Below are positions 28,087 through 36,533 of a DNA stretch of 64,000 nucleotides, piece after piece. Position 1 is the stretch's first letter. Each line of letters begins with the position of its first letter. A model generated the notes under the pieces. The model ran no database searches and was not told the DNA's origin. It worked only from the letters and a program-made list of their open reading frames with translations. The position numbers and the translations under genes were made by a program. The DNA is from Gammaproteobacteria bacterium (GTDB lineage: Bacteria; Pseudomonadota; Gammaproteobacteria; Steroidobacterales; Steroidobacteraceae). The stretch lies in contig JAJPKM010000045.1 in assembly GCA_021323735.1 (NCBI GenBank), forward strand, positions 1 through 64,000, given 5' to 3'.

Positions 28087-29298
28087 ATGTCTGATCCCGT
28101 TAATGTGGCGCAATTGCCTGTTCTGCGCCTCAAGCGCAATGAAGATCGCCGCCTGCACGCCGGCCATCTTTGGATCTTCAGCAACGAGATCGATACCACT
28201 CAGTCGCCGCTGGTCAAGTTCAAGGCGGGCGAGCTGGTGCGGGTGCTGGCGCATAACGACCGCGCTTTAGGACTCGCCTACGTCAATCCCCAATCGCTGA
28301 TCGCGGCACGGATGCTGGAGACCTGGACGATTCCGGATGCAAAATGGCTGGTCACGCGACTGAGCGTTGCCCTGCGGCTGCGAGAGCGCCTGTATCCCAA
28401 ACCCTACTATCGTTTGGTCTATGGCGAGGCCGACGGATTGCCCGGGCTGGTGATCGACCGCTACGGCTCAGCCTGCGTGGTGCAGATCGGTACCGCCGGC
28501 ATGGAAGCGCTCAAACCCCGCATCCACGAAGCCTTGAGCCAGGTCTTGAAGTGCGAGGCGGTGCTGTTCAAGAACGATAGTTCGGCGCGCGAGCTGGAGG
28601 GCCTGCCGAGCTATGTCGAGACCGCGCTGGGAAGTTTCGACCGGCCGGCTCTGGTCATCGAGGATGGCCTTGAATTCGACGCGCCCTTGGCCGAGGGCCA
28701 AAAGACCGGCTGGTTCTTCGATCAGGCCGCGAACCGGCGTACGCTGTCCCGCTATGTGCGCAAGGGTGCGCGCGTACTCGATGTATTCAGCTATGTGGGC
28801 GCCTGGGGCGTGCGCGCGGCGCGTGGCGGCGCACGCGAGGTGACCTGCGTGGACAGCTCCGCGGCCGCGCTGGAACTGGCGGCGGCCAATGCTGAGCGCA
28901 ATGGTCACAAGATTATCGCTCGCAAGGGCGACGCGTTCGACGTCCTCGAAGATCTCGCCAAGCAAGGCGAACGCTTCGACGTGGTCGTGATCGATCCACC
29001 GGCGTTCGCCAAGCGCAAGAAGGATTTGCCCAAGGCATTGGCCGCTTACAAGCGCCTCAATAAGCTTGCCATTCAAGCGCTCGCGGATGATGGCATTCTG
29101 GTGTCGTGCTCCTGCTCCTTCCACGTGAGCGCGGAGGACTTGCAGGAGGCAATCGCCAAGGCAGCGCGCGGTGCCGGCCGGCATCTGCAAATCCTCGAAA
29201 TGGGCGGCCAGGCACCCGATCATCCTGTGCACCCTGCTATTCCGGAGACCCGCTATCTCAAAGCCTATTTCTGTCGGGTCAATGACGGTTTAAAGTAG
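28087..29298 (+). CDS. rlmI: 23S rRNA m5C1962 methyltransferase
   Basis: The 403-residue protein has an N-terminal PUA domain (LKRNEDRRLHAGHLWIFSNEID) and a Rossmann methyltransferase domain with VLDVFSYVGAWGVRAARGGA, the VVIDPPAFAKRKKD motif and CSCSFHV near the C-terminus. These are marks of the RlmI/RlmK family that methylates 23S rRNA. An in-frame ATG ten codons earlier exists, but TAGAAT lies over it, so the later ATG is preferred. lgt follows after 5 bases. Confidence 0.88.
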   Translation: MSDPVNVAQLPVLRLKRNEDRRLHAGHLWIFSNEIDTTQSPLVKFKAGELVRVLAHNDRALGLAYVNPQSLIAARMLETWTIPDAKWLVTRLSVALRLRERLYPKPYYRLVYGEADGLPGLVIDRYGSACVVQIGTAGMEALKPRIHEALSQVLKCEAVLFKNDSSARELEGLPSYVETALGSFDRPALVIEDGLEFDAPLAEGQKTGWFFDQAANRRTLSRYVRKGARVLDVFSYVGAWGVRAARGGAREVTCVDSSAAALELAAANAERNGHKIIARKGDAFDVLEDLAKQGERFDVVVIDPPAFAKRKKDLPKALAAYKRLNKLAIQALADDGILVSCSCSFHVSAEDLQEAIAKAARGAGRHLQILEMGGQAPDHPVHPAIPETRYLKAYFCRVNDGLK

Positions 29299-29303
29299 CC
29301 ACC

Positions 29304-30122
29304 ATGATCACGTATCCGCACATCAATCCCATCGCCCTGTCCCTAGGACCCGTCCGCGTCCATTGGTATGGAATCATGTACCTGATCGGCTTCGTGGGGG
29401 CATGGTGGTTGGCACGACGTCGTGCACGCCGGCCCGGTTCGACTTGGGTTCCGCTCGAAATCGACGACCTCATTTTCTACTGCGCGCTCGGCGTCATATT
29501 GGGCGGGCGTTTGGGCTGGTGCTTAGTCTATGGACGCGATGTCGTTGCCGAAAACTGGCTGAACATCTTCCACATCTGGGACGGCGGCATGTCGTTTCAC
29601 GGTGGCATGACCGGCGTGCTGGTCGCGGGCATCATATTTGCCCGCCTCAAGCACAAGAATGCGGCGGATGTGCTGGATTTCATCGCGCCGTTGCCGGGTA
29701 TGGGTTTGTTCTTCGGCCGCCTGGGCAATTTCATCAACGGTGAACTGTGGGGCAAGCCCACCGACTTGCCCTGGGGCTTCGGTGTGCCGGATGCGCAGGG
29801 CGTGCTGATTTCCCGGCACCCCTCGCAACTGTACGAGGCCACGCTCGAGGGGCTGGTGCTGTTCCTCGTGCTGTTGTGGTTCACGGCCACGCCGCGGCCG
29901 CGTTTGGCACCCACGGGTTTGTTTCTGGTGCTTTACGGTTGTGGGCGGTTCGTGGTGGAGTGGGTACGGCTGCCGGATGCGAATATCGGCTATCTGGCCG
30001 GCAACTGGTTGACCATGGGGATGCTGCTTACCACGCCGATGATATTGATCGGCGCCGGACTCTTGGCTTACGCCTATCGCCGCAACACGCCCACCGGCAA
30101 CCTGGCGGCAGCGCAGGCGTAA
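29304..30122 (+). CDS. lgt: prolipoprotein diacylglyceryl transferase
   Basis: Lgt attaches diacylglycerol to the lipobox cysteine of prolipoproteins in the inner membrane. The 272-residue product has about seven hydrophobic segments, the [12 protein letters not shown] opening, [12 protein letters not shown] and the Lgt signature [16 protein letters not shown] with RHPSQLYEA. It is the first of three genes joined by overlaps: the stop shares one base with thyA (TAATG). Confidence 0.96.
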   Translation: MITYPHINPIALSLGPVRVHWYGIMYLIGFVGAWWLARRRARRPGSTWVPLEIDDLIFYCALGVILGGRLGWCLVYGRDVVAENWLNIFHIWDGGMSFHGGMTGVLVAGIIFARLKHKNAADVLDFIAPLPGMGLFFGRLGNFINGELWGKPTDLPWGFGVPDAQGVLISRHPSQLYEATLEGLVLFLVLLWFTATPRPRLAPTGLFLVLYGCGRFVVEWVRLPDANIGYLAGNWLTMGMLLTTPMILIGAGLLAYAYRRNTPTGNLAAAQA

Positions 30123-30916
30123 TGCGCCAGTATCTCGATTTCCTGCGCCACATCCGTGAGCACGGCGCGACGAAGAGCGACCGCACCGGTACGGGTACCT
30201 CGAGCGTGTTCGGCTATCAGATGCGCTTCGATCTGCGGCAGGGATTTCCGCTGGTGACCACCAAGAAGCTGCACCTGCGCTCCATCATTTACGAGCTGCT
30301 GTGGTTTCTGCGCGGTGACACCAACCTCAAGTATCTGCACGAGCACGGCGTCAGCATCTGGGACGAGTGGGCCGACGAGAACGGTGAGCTGGGACCTGTC
30401 TACGGCAGGCAATGGCGTTCCTGGCCCACCGGCGACGGACGCCATATCGACCAGATCTCGCAGGTGATCGAGGCGCTCAAGAATAATCCCGATTCGCGCC
30501 GCATTCTGGTGAGTGCGTGGAACGTGGGCGAATTGGACCGCATGGCGCTGCTGCCCTGCCACGCCCTGTTCCAGTTCTACGTGGCGGACGGACGGCTGTC
30601 CTGTCAGCTGTACCAGCGCAGCGCCGATGCGTTGCTGGGCGTTCCCTTCAATATCGCCTCCTATGCGCTGCTGACGCACATGATTGCCCAGCAGTGCGGC
30701 TTCGAAGTCGGCGACTTCGTGTGGACCGGCGGAGATTGTCATTTGTATTCGAACCATTTGGAGCAAGCCGATTTGCAGCTCTCTCGCACGCCCTTCCCCC
30801 TTCCGCAGCTGAAGATATTGCGCAAGCCGCCGAGCTTGTTCGACTACGCCTTCGAAGACTTCGAGATCCTCGATTACAGGCACCATGCCGCGATAAAAGC
30901 GCCGATCGCAGTATGA
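30122..30916 (+). CDS. thyA: thymidylate synthase
   Basis: The 264-residue enzyme makes dTMP from dUMP with methylene-THF and is the same length as the E. coli protein. The catalytic Cys146 lies in [23 protein letters not shown] and [10 protein letters not shown] are the dUMP/folate-site motifs. Placement after lgt is conserved widely in proteobacteria. folA, which regenerates THF from the DHF product, lies about 5 kb downstream. The stop overlaps the SET gene ATG. Confidence 0.97.
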   Translation: MRQYLDFLRHIREHGATKSDRTGTGTSSVFGYQMRFDLRQGFPLVTTKKLHLRSIIYELLWFLRGDTNLKYLHEHGVSIWDEWADENGELGPVYGRQWRSWPTGDGRHIDQISQVIEALKNNPDSRRILVSAWNVGELDRMALLPCHALFQFYVADGRLSCQLYQRSADALLGVPFNIASYALLTHMIAQQCGFEVGDFVWTGGDCHLYSNHLEQADLQLSRTPFPLPQLKILRKPPSLFDYAFEDFEILDYRHHAAIKAPIAV

Positions 30917-31599
30917 GCCGCGCGACTTTGCATCGAAAACCTCTGATCGAGGTGCGTCACTCGCGCATCCATGGTTATGGCGTATTTGCTTTGCGCAGGA
31001 TCCGCAAAGGCACCACCGTCATCGAATATCTCGGCGACCGTGTGAGCCATTCCTGTGCGGACGAGCGGTATGCGGACAAGGACCCGAAGGATGGTCATAC
31101 CTTCCTCTTCACCGTGGATGCGAGGACCGTGATCGACGCCGGTGTCAACGGCAATGAAGCGCGCTTCGTGAATCACGGCTGCGATCCCAATTGCCATACC
31201 GTCAATACGAACCGGCGTATTTTCATCGAGGCGCTGCGCACCATACAGCCCGGCGAGGAATTGGCGTACGACTATCAAATCGGGCGCGACGATGACGATC
31301 CTAAGGATGTGGACGTCATATTCGCCTGCCGCTGCGGAGCCCGGGATTGCCGTGGCTCGATGCTGGAGGCGCCTAAAGTGAAGCGCCCCTCCAAACCCAA
31401 GCGCAAATCCAGCGTCCGCAGCAAGCCGAGCAAGACAACATCCAGCGCTCGCAACAGGCCGGGCAGCCGCGGCAAATCGCGCAAGACAACATCCAGCGCC
31501 CGCAGCGGGCCGGGCAGCCGCAGCGAATCCAGTACCCGGAGTAAATCGAAACGCCGGCGGTCGCTCGAGCGCAAAGACGCCCGCAAACAGGCGCGGTGA
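30913..31599 (+). CDS. SET-domain protein lysine methyltransferase with basic Ser/Arg/Lys tail
   Basis: A 228-residue protein. Residues 10-150 form a complete SET domain: [11 protein letters not shown] (SAM site), Asn87-His-Gly-Cys-Asp-Pro-Asn-Cys94 (usual RFxNHSCxPN) and ELAYDYQ at 116-122 with the catalytic Tyr. The post-SET zinc loop [10 protein letters not shown] (139-148) is present; with Cys94 it supplies the four Zn ligands. Residues 153-228 are a very basic, low-complexity tail with a 17-residue internal duplication. The substrate is unknown; the tail could bind nucleic acid or be automethylated. ATGA and GTGA overlaps couple it to thyA and the 2OG oxygenase. Confidence 0.92.
   Translation: MSRATLHRKPLIEVRHSRIHGYGVFALRRIRKGTTVIEYLGDRVSHSCADERYADKDPKDGHTFLFTVDARTVIDAGVNGNEARFVNHGCDPNCHTVNTNRRIFIEALRTIQPGEELAYDYQIGRDDDDPKDVDVIFACRCGARDCRGSMLEAPKVKRPSKPKRKSSVRSKPSKTTSSARNRPGSRGKSRKTTSSARSGPGSRSESSTRSKSKRRRSLERKDARKQAR
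31430..31531 (+). repeat. 51-bp in-frame tandem duplication in the SET tail
   Basis: The segment beginning GCAAGACAACATCCAGCGC recurs exactly 51 bp later with a few substitutions. It codes two copies of a 17-residue block ([17 protein letters not shown] and [17 protein letters not shown]). Confidence 0.88.
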
Positions 31600-32177
31600 G
31601 CACGAGCGCCGAATTGGTGTCGGCCGGGATCTCGATTCGAGACCGGTTCATCGCTCTTAACCAGATTCACGCCTTGCGGCAGTGTGCGCAGGCGCGTGAG
31701 GCGCGCGGAGACTTTGCGCCGGCTCGCGTCGGCGGCGGGGCCGGCGTGCAGCGCCGAGAGGATATCCGCGGCGACTTTACCTGCTGGTTGCGCGAACCGT
31801 TTTACCCCGCAGAACAGCGCTTGCTGGAGCAATTGGAGCAGCTGCGCCTGGAGTTGAACCGCGAAGCCTACCTCGGACTATTCGAGCTGGAGTCGCACTA
31901 CGCACGCTACCCGCCGGGCGCCGGCTATGCACGCCACGTCGACCAGATACGGCAGAACGCCGCGCGCAAGGTGTCGATGGTGCTGTACTTGAATGTCGAC
32001 TGGGCGCCGGATGACGGAGGCGCACTACGCTTGTACGAGTCGGATGCCCGGACTTTGGATGTCGAACCCCTTGGCGGACGCCTGGTGTGCTTTCTGACAC
32101 CCGGTCGCGAACATGAAGTACTGGCCGCGCGGCGCGAGCGTCTCAGCATCAGCGGCTGGTTTCGCGGGCGCGAGTAG
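31596..32177 (+). CDS. 2-oxoglutarate/Fe(II) oxygenase, prolyl-4-hydroxylase (PHD2/SM-20) type
   Basis: The 193-residue protein has the jelly-roll oxygenase features: iron ligands His114 and Asp116 (YARHVDQ) and His173 (GREHEV), and the 2-oxoglutarate Arg182 in RLSISGWFR. KVSMVLYLNVDWAPDDGGALRLY is characteristic of the PHD2-like group. The closest characterised relative I recall is the Pseudomonas enzyme that hydroxylates a proline of EF-Tu; the same target here is inference. It starts at a GTG inside the stop of the SET gene, so both modifiers are made together. Confidence 0.88.
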   Translation: MSTSAELVSAGISIRDRFIALNQIHALRQCAQAREARGDFAPARVGGGAGVQRREDIRGDFTCWLREPFYPAEQRLLEQLEQLRLELNREAYLGLFELESHYARYPPGAGYARHVDQIRQNAARKVSMVLYLNVDWAPDDGGALRLYESDARTLDVEPLGGRLVCFLTPGREHEVLAARRERLSISGWFRGRE

Positions 32178-32197
32178 CCCGCCGCTACCCGCGCGCC
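32165..32197. terminator. GC-rich hairpin between convergent 2OG oxygenase and CobW genes
   Basis: GGCGCGAGTAGC and GCTACCCGCGCGCC pair with a small bulge around a CCGCC loop. Both stop codons fall inside it. There is no T-run on either side, so it is a possible bidirectional terminator only. Confidence 0.35.
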
Positions 32198-33207
32198 GGA
32201 TTCGCCGCATCGCGGAGCAGGGTGCGCCAGGTACTCAGAAGCTCCGCGGTGGGGGCGGCGGTGAGAACGATTTCGATCCGGCTGTCGCGTCGAAATGCGC
32301 TGTCCTCGCCGGCGAGGCCGCGACCTTGGAAATTCACCAGCCAGGAAGGGCCGGGTCCGGTGCGAAACACGCCCTTCATGCGGCGCAGCCAGCCCTGATC
32401 GGCCTCCAGGATCCAGGAGAGCCGCGGCTCCAGGATGGCGCGCGCGAACACCAATTCACGGGGCAGCATCCATTGCACCGCCCAGTATCCCAGCGCCTGC
32501 AGTTGGGTTTCCGTGCCGATCAGGCCGCCGATGTCGAATGCGCACGACACCGGGAGAGCTGCCGACTCGGGCTTGGGGACCAGCGAGAAGCGGGGTGCGC
32601 GATCGAATTTGCGCAGCGCCGCCTCGGGCAATTCCCCGTGACTGCAACTGCCCAGAAAGGATTTGGCAGGATATTGTGCGGCGGCGATGTCGTCGAATGC
32701 CTGGCGCTGCGCCGGGTTCGCCAAATCCGGTTTGGATAACAGCAAGGCATCGGCGGACTGGATCTGCGACCATTCATTGGCAGGCCGCGCCGCGAGCAGG
32801 TGCGCCGCGTCCTGGCTGTCCACCAGGCATACGACGCTGTCGAGTTCCAAGGCTTTCTGGGATTCGTAAATCGCCAGCGTATCGACGATGTCCGCGGCAT
32901 GGCCTGCTCCGCTCGGTTCGATGAGCAATCGAGCGGGTCTCAAGTGCCGCAGTATGTCGCGCAGCTGCTTGCCGAATTCGAGCTCGCCGACACAGCACAT
33001 GCAGCCGCCCGCCACCAAACGCACGTCGTAGTTGCCGCGGGCAGACTGCGCGACGTTGAGCGCATCGATCCCGGCGTCGGTGAACTCGTTGAGAATGACC
33101 ACCCACATCTCGTCCGCCGGCTTGTGCGCCATGAGCCGGCGGATGGCGGTGGTTTTGCCGCTTCCAAAACTACCCGTGATGACATGCGCTCGCGTCAGAT
33201 CGGTCAT
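32185..33207 (-). CDS. CobW/P47K family metal-chaperone GTPase (COG0523)
   Basis: The 340-residue G3E-family GTPase has Walker A GSFGSGKTT (12-20), the metal-binding CxCC motif at Cys69-Met-Cys-Cys72 and the NKxD-like SKPD. The C-terminal half is the CobW_C-type domain (about 215-330). COG0523 proteins insert or distribute Zn, Co or Fe; the client cannot be read from sequence. A cobalt nitrile hydratase is encoded 10 kb away, but the two are not linked by operon. A GTG two codons upstream is an alternative start. Confidence 0.88.
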   Translation of the reverse strand: MTDLTRAHVITGSFGSGKTTAIRRLMAHKPADEMWVVILNEFTDAGIDALNVAQSARGNYDVRLVAGGCMCCVGELEFGKQLRDILRHLRPARLLIEPSGAGHAADIVDTLAIYESQKALELDSVVCLVDSQDAAHLLAARPANEWSQIQSADALLLSKPDLANPAQRQAFDDIAAAQYPAKSFLGSCSHGELPEAALRKFDRAPRFSLVPKPESAALPVSCAFDIGGLIGTETQLQALGYWAVQWMLPRELVFARAILEPRLSWILEADQGWLRRMKGVFRTGPGPSWLVNFQGRGLAGEDSAFRRDSRIEIVLTAAPTAELLSTWRTLLRDAANPARG

Positions 33208-33241
33208 GGCCACTGCTGAGCGAACGCCTTGACAGCCGCCG

Positions 33242-34174
33242 TCATGCCGCTCTGACGGAGAGCTTTGAGTGCCGACGCGGACGTTGGCCCATGTGTCCGC
33301 GTATCCCGTGCCACCAGCCCTGCGCGACCGCCGCGATCTTGCGGATCTTCATCTCTTCATACAAGACGATACGCTTGCACAGGCGCACGCAGCGCCCGAA
33401 ACTCTTCAATGCCCACAACCCCATGGCATAGTGGCCGTATTCGCGCAGCATCACGGTGTCGTTGCGCGCGATGTAGTAGCGCCGATCGGCAGCATGGTTG
33501 AAAGTCCACTTGTCGAGCCACAACAGCCGGTGGTGGGTGATTGCCCCGATGGAGTGCGACATGAGTGGCTTTCGCGTCCTGATCACTCGATAACCCTTGG
33601 CGCGCGCTCGAAAGCAATACTCGGTATCCACATAGTCGATGAAGAAGTCTTCCCTGAACTCCCCTATGGCCGCATGCGTCCGCAGCGTGATCAAGGAGCC
33701 TGAGGTGATGACCGATTCCGCTTCCTCCCAACCGCCGCTCTCCTCGGGCGATGGAGCCGTTGTCTTGTCGCCGGTGCGGAAACCCGCGCCAATCACGGCC
33801 AGTCGATCTCGCTCAGGGTATGCCGCGCGAACTGCGATCAAGGTCTGCACCATGTCATCATCGATGCAGCTGTCTTGATCCAGCAGCAGGACGCATTTGA
33901 ATCCAAGGGTGACGGCACGCTGGATGCCGAGGTTCAGCGCGCGTGCAATACCCAAGTTGTCCAAGTTCAGCACGAGCGTGATGGAAGGGCTCGCGGCCAA
34001 CTCTTGCAGCATCTTGATCTCGGCTTCGTCCGAGCCATTGTCTACGATCACTAAACGGCCCACCTGCGGCAGAATGCGATTGAATCGCAAACCGAAGTCT
34101 GCGTCCGGGTGATATGTGACCGCGACTGCACATACTTCTTTTCCGCTGGTTAGCTGGTCCGACTCGAATTTCAT
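33242..34174 (-). CDS. family 2 glycosyltransferase (rhamnosyltransferase-like)
   Basis: The 310-residue product has a GT-A fold: VAVTYHPD at the start, VDNGSDE, NLDNLGIARALNLGI and the DQDS metal motif in LLLDQDS. ITSGSLITLRTHAAIGEFREDFFIDYVDTEYCFRA is typical of rhamnosyl transferases acting on lipopolysaccharide or surface glycans. A GGGA ribosome site precedes the ATG. It stands alone rather than in a polysaccharide cluster. Confidence 0.87.
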   Translation of the reverse strand: MKFESDQLTSGKEVCAVAVTYHPDADFGLRFNRILPQVGRLVIVDNGSDEAEIKMLQELAASPSITLVLNLDNLGIARALNLGIQRAVTLGFKCVLLLDQDSCIDDDMVQTLIAVRAAYPERDRLAVIGAGFRTGDKTTAPSPEESGGWEEAESVITSGSLITLRTHAAIGEFREDFFIDYVDTEYCFRARAKGYRVIRTRKPLMSHSIGAITHHRLLWLDKWTFNHAADRRYYIARNDTVMLREYGHYAMGLWALKSFGRCVRLCKRIVLYEEMKIRKIAAVAQGWWHGIRGHMGQRPRRHSKLSVRAA

Positions 34175-34193
34175 CCTATTTCCCCGCGAGAAA

Positions 34194-34213
34194 CGCCGGA
34201 CTTCAGGCCGGCG
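34194..34213. other. stem-loop in the 235-bp gap between the glycosyltransferase and LysR genes
   Basis: CGCCGG and CCGGCG form a perfect 6-bp stem around ACTTCAGG, 20 bp upstream of the leftward glycosyltransferase start. The rest of the gap (34175-34409) shows no gene. At its right end TATCAT lies 11 bases before the LysR start and probably serves as its -10. Confidence 0.3.
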
Positions 34214-34409
34214 AGGGATAACGACACACGTAACCCCGCGTGGCTCCCGCAATTCTGGCTCACGTTGCGCCAACTTTGTGCGGCTTATTCCTCCGCTGCC
34301 CGCGAAACAGGCGTGCGACGGCCTTGTGAGCCCCCTGGCGGCATTTCAGCCATTTGAGCGCCTGGCATGAATGTTGCTACGCAGGGATGATGTATCATAG
34401 CTTTTCTGT

Positions 34410-35291
34410 ATGCGCCTGCCGTCGCTCAAATTCTTAAAGACCTTTCAGGTCGCGGCCAGGCTGCAAAGCTTCAAGGCCGCGGCCGAGGAGCTGTTCGTCA
34501 CGCCGTCGGCGATCAGCCACCAAATCAAGGCGCTCGAAGAGCAACTCGGGGTGAGTTTGTTCCAGCGGGGTGTGCGTGCACTGACGCTCACGGATGCCGG
34601 TGCCAATTATCTGGAGCACATCAACGATATTTTCTCGAAGCTGGAATCGGTCACGGAGCAGCTCCAGGTCCGCTACGGCCGCACCATCATTCGGTTGAAC
34701 GTGCCCTCGTTCTTTGCCAACGAACTGCTGTTGCCGAGGCTGGCCTCGTTCTCGCAGGCGCGCGAGGAAACCGACATCCGCATCGAAACCACCTTTTCCG
34801 CACCTAAGACCCATCCCCCGGAAGCGGACCTGTCCATCGTCGTGGGCGCCGGTCCCTGGGATGGACTCATCGTCCATGAATTGTTCGCGCAGAATTTCAT
34901 AGCCGCCTGTTCACCCGCGTTCCTGCTCGACAATCGCATCGACTCCTACCGCGATCTGAATGGCAAAACTCTGCTGCTGCATGAAGAACGCCGCGAGGCA
35001 TGGGAACGATGGGCCGCGGGGTTGGGAATCGAACCCATCAAGCCCAACCGATTGGTGCGCCTCGACACCATGTCGGCGGTGGTGCGCGCCGCCGAACAGG
35101 GCGTCGGAGTCGCCCTGGTCCCCTCGCGCCTGAGCGCCGATCGCTTCAACGCCGGCGGGCTGGTGAAGCTGTTTGATGCGGAATTAACCACCAACGAGAG
35201 CTACTTCCTGCTGCATCGGCCCGAAGACAGAGCCCGCGAGGATCTGCAGGAGTTGACGCGCTGGATTTTGAGCGAGTGCCGCGTCGCGTAG
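34410..35291 (+). CDS. LysR-type regulator (GcvA/AmpR-like)
   Basis: The 293-residue regulator has an N-terminal winged helix-turn-helix (FKAAAEELFVTPSAISHQIKALEEQLGVSLFQR) and a periplasmic-binding-like effector domain. The opening LPSLKFLKTFQVAARLQSF is characteristic of the GcvA/AmpR subgroup. It is separated from the gcv operon by 17 kb, and no partner gene is evident; a role in glycine control is therefore not assumed. The message probably has a very short leader. Confidence 0.9.
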   Translation: MRLPSLKFLKTFQVAARLQSFKAAAEELFVTPSAISHQIKALEEQLGVSLFQRGVRALTLTDAGANYLEHINDIFSKLESVTEQLQVRYGRTIIRLNVPSFFANELLLPRLASFSQAREETDIRIETTFSAPKTHPPEADLSIVVGAGPWDGLIVHELFAQNFIAACSPAFLLDNRIDSYRDLNGKTLLLHEERREAWERWAAGLGIEPIKPNRLVRLDTMSAVVRAAEQGVGVALVPSRLSADRFNAGGLVKLFDAELTTNESYFLLHRPEDRAREDLQELTRWILSECRVA

Positions 35292-35441
35292 GGGGCGAGA
35301 ATCGCGGGCTCCACGCGGGTCTACTGGCAAACGCTCGAGTCGAACAAGGCGGCGCGCCGCCTGTATGACAGCATCAGTGAGCATGCCGGATTCATCGTCT
35401 ACCGCATGAATATCGCCCCGTTTCACGCTGCGAACACATGA
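35292..35441 (+). pseudogene. C-terminal fragment of a GNAT acetyltransferase
   Basis: In the frame of the LysR gene, directly after its stop codon, 50 codons read to a TGA and include VYWQTLESNKAARRLYDSI and HAGFIVYRMN. This is the acetyl-CoA-binding end and last strand of many GNAT enzymes (VYWxTxxxNxxARxLYD). No start codon, core domain or upstream half is present, so it is a remnant. Confidence 0.72.
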
Positions 35442-35542
35442 GGTAAATCGCTCGATATTGGAATATTTCTCGTTTGTCGCGTACGCCGGCGCGGCATACC
35501 CTTGCTTCGGGAGTTGGTATTTTCTATCGAAGGAATACCATC

Positions 35543-35890
35543 ATGACCATTCGCAAACTTCTGTTGGCGGCCGCATCGATCGTCGCGATCGCTCCCGCCG
35601 TCTCCCACGCTTCCGAGGAAAATGCCGCATTGAAGGCCTGCGCTCAGGCGTTCGCCACCAGTCTCGCCTCCGCATCGGGCACGCCCACATTCAAAGTGAA
35701 GTATCACACCGAAGCGGCCACGGCGCTGGACGACTACTACCGGGCCCATGAATACACCTTCAACCTGCAGGCGCATGACCCGAAGACGGGGTCGACGCTG
35801 GCGCATGCCACGTGTTCGGTCGATGCCAGCGGTGCCGTCGTTGCGTTGACGGCCACGGACAGCACGCCCGCGCTCGCGGCGCGATTCTAG
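35543..35890 (+). CDS. small exported protein of unknown function
   Basis: A 115-residue protein with a clear signal peptide (MTIRKLLLAAASIVAIAPAVSHA, cleaved before SEEN). The mature part is about 92 residues with two cysteines (KACAQAF and HATCSVD) that could form a disulfide in the periplasm. I do not recognise the family. AGGA lies 9 bases before the ATG. The 3' end forms the first unit of a short tandem duplication. Confidence 0.75.
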   Translation: MTIRKLLLAAASIVAIAPAVSHASEENAALKACAQAFATSLASASGTPTFKVKYHTEAATALDDYYRAHEYTFNLQAHDPKTGSTLAHATCSVDASGAVVALTATDSTPALAARF

Positions 35891-35908
35891 AGGCGCGAGT
35901 CTCAAGAG
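35879..35908 (+). repeat. short tandem duplication across a stop codon
   Basis: GCGCGATTCTAGAG is followed directly by GCGCGAGTCTCAAGAG. The TAG stop of the small exported protein gene is inside unit 1. The copies differ by one substitution and a short insertion. Confidence 0.6.
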
Positions 35909-35978
35909 GACAGGGGCCACCGCTGGCGAGTTGTTCGTGGCGAGCGTATAAGTCCGTTTTTCAATTCAGGGACTACGG

Positions 35979-36482
35979 ATGACGAACGCAGCGGTGGAGT
36001 TGGTGGTGGCGGTTGCGGAAAACGATGCCATTGGCCGCGCGGGTGCGCTGCCGTGGCATCTGCCCGCGGACTTGCGGCATTTCAAGGCGCTTACGCTAAG
36101 TCACCACATCCTCATGGGCCGCAAGACCTACGAGTCGATCGGCAAGGCGTTGCCCGGCCGAACCAACTGGGTTTTGAGCCGCTCGCCGGACTTTGCACCG
36201 GCCGATTGCAAGCTGGCCCGCACGTTCGACGAGGTGCAGTCGGCCGCGGGCCGTGAATCGCCGTTGATGGTGATCGGTGGGGCGCAGGTCTATCGATTGT
36301 GCCTGCCATGGGCAACGCGCATTCACTTGACGCAGGTTCACACAAGGATAGAGGACGGCGATGCATTTTTCGGGGACTGGCGCAGATCCGACTGGATCGA
36401 AGCGAGCCGCGAGCGTCACGAGGCGGATGCCAATAATGTCTTCGCGTACAGTTTCATCACGCTGGAGCGGTCCAACCCTTGA
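35979..36482 (+). CDS. folA: dihydrofolate reductase
   Basis: The 167-residue enzyme reduces DHF to THF with NADPH. It begins VELVVAVAENDAIGRAGALPWHLPADLRHFK and has the MGRKTYESIG and VIGGAQVY motifs and a C-terminal FITLERS strand. An AGGGA ribosome site precedes the ATG by 8 bases, with TATAAG further upstream as a possible -10. It is convergent with kmo, and its stop codon lies in a duplicated segment. Confidence 0.96.
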   Translation: MTNAAVELVVAVAENDAIGRAGALPWHLPADLRHFKALTLSHHILMGRKTYESIGKALPGRTNWVLSRSPDFAPADCKLARTFDEVQSAAGRESPLMVIGGAQVYRLCLPWATRIHLTQVHTRIEDGDAFFGDWRRSDWIEASRERHEADANNVFAYSFITLERSNP

Positions 36483-36533
36483 GGCTAAACCGGTGCCAGC
36501 CAGGGCAGGGAGGCTAAACCGGCGGCAGCTTGG
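36481..36533. repeat. 29-bp duplication at the kmo/folA convergent stops
   Basis: GAGGCTAAACCGG occurs at 36481 and again at 36510, followed in both by a similar xGxCAGCxxGG segment. The kmo TAG stop is in unit 2 and the folA TGA overlaps the start of unit 1. About 20 of the first 24 positions agree. Confidence 0.75.

Noticed and set aside
32185-33207. CobW GTPase as the dedicated activator of the nitrile hydratase
   Set aside because: It is not in the operon, is 10 kb away, and the enzyme already has its own P14K-type activator; COG0523 proteins have many clients.
34410-35291. LysR protein as the GcvA regulator of the gcv operon
   Set aside because: Subfamily resemblance alone is weak evidence. 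The operon already has a glycine riboswitch and lies 17 kb away.
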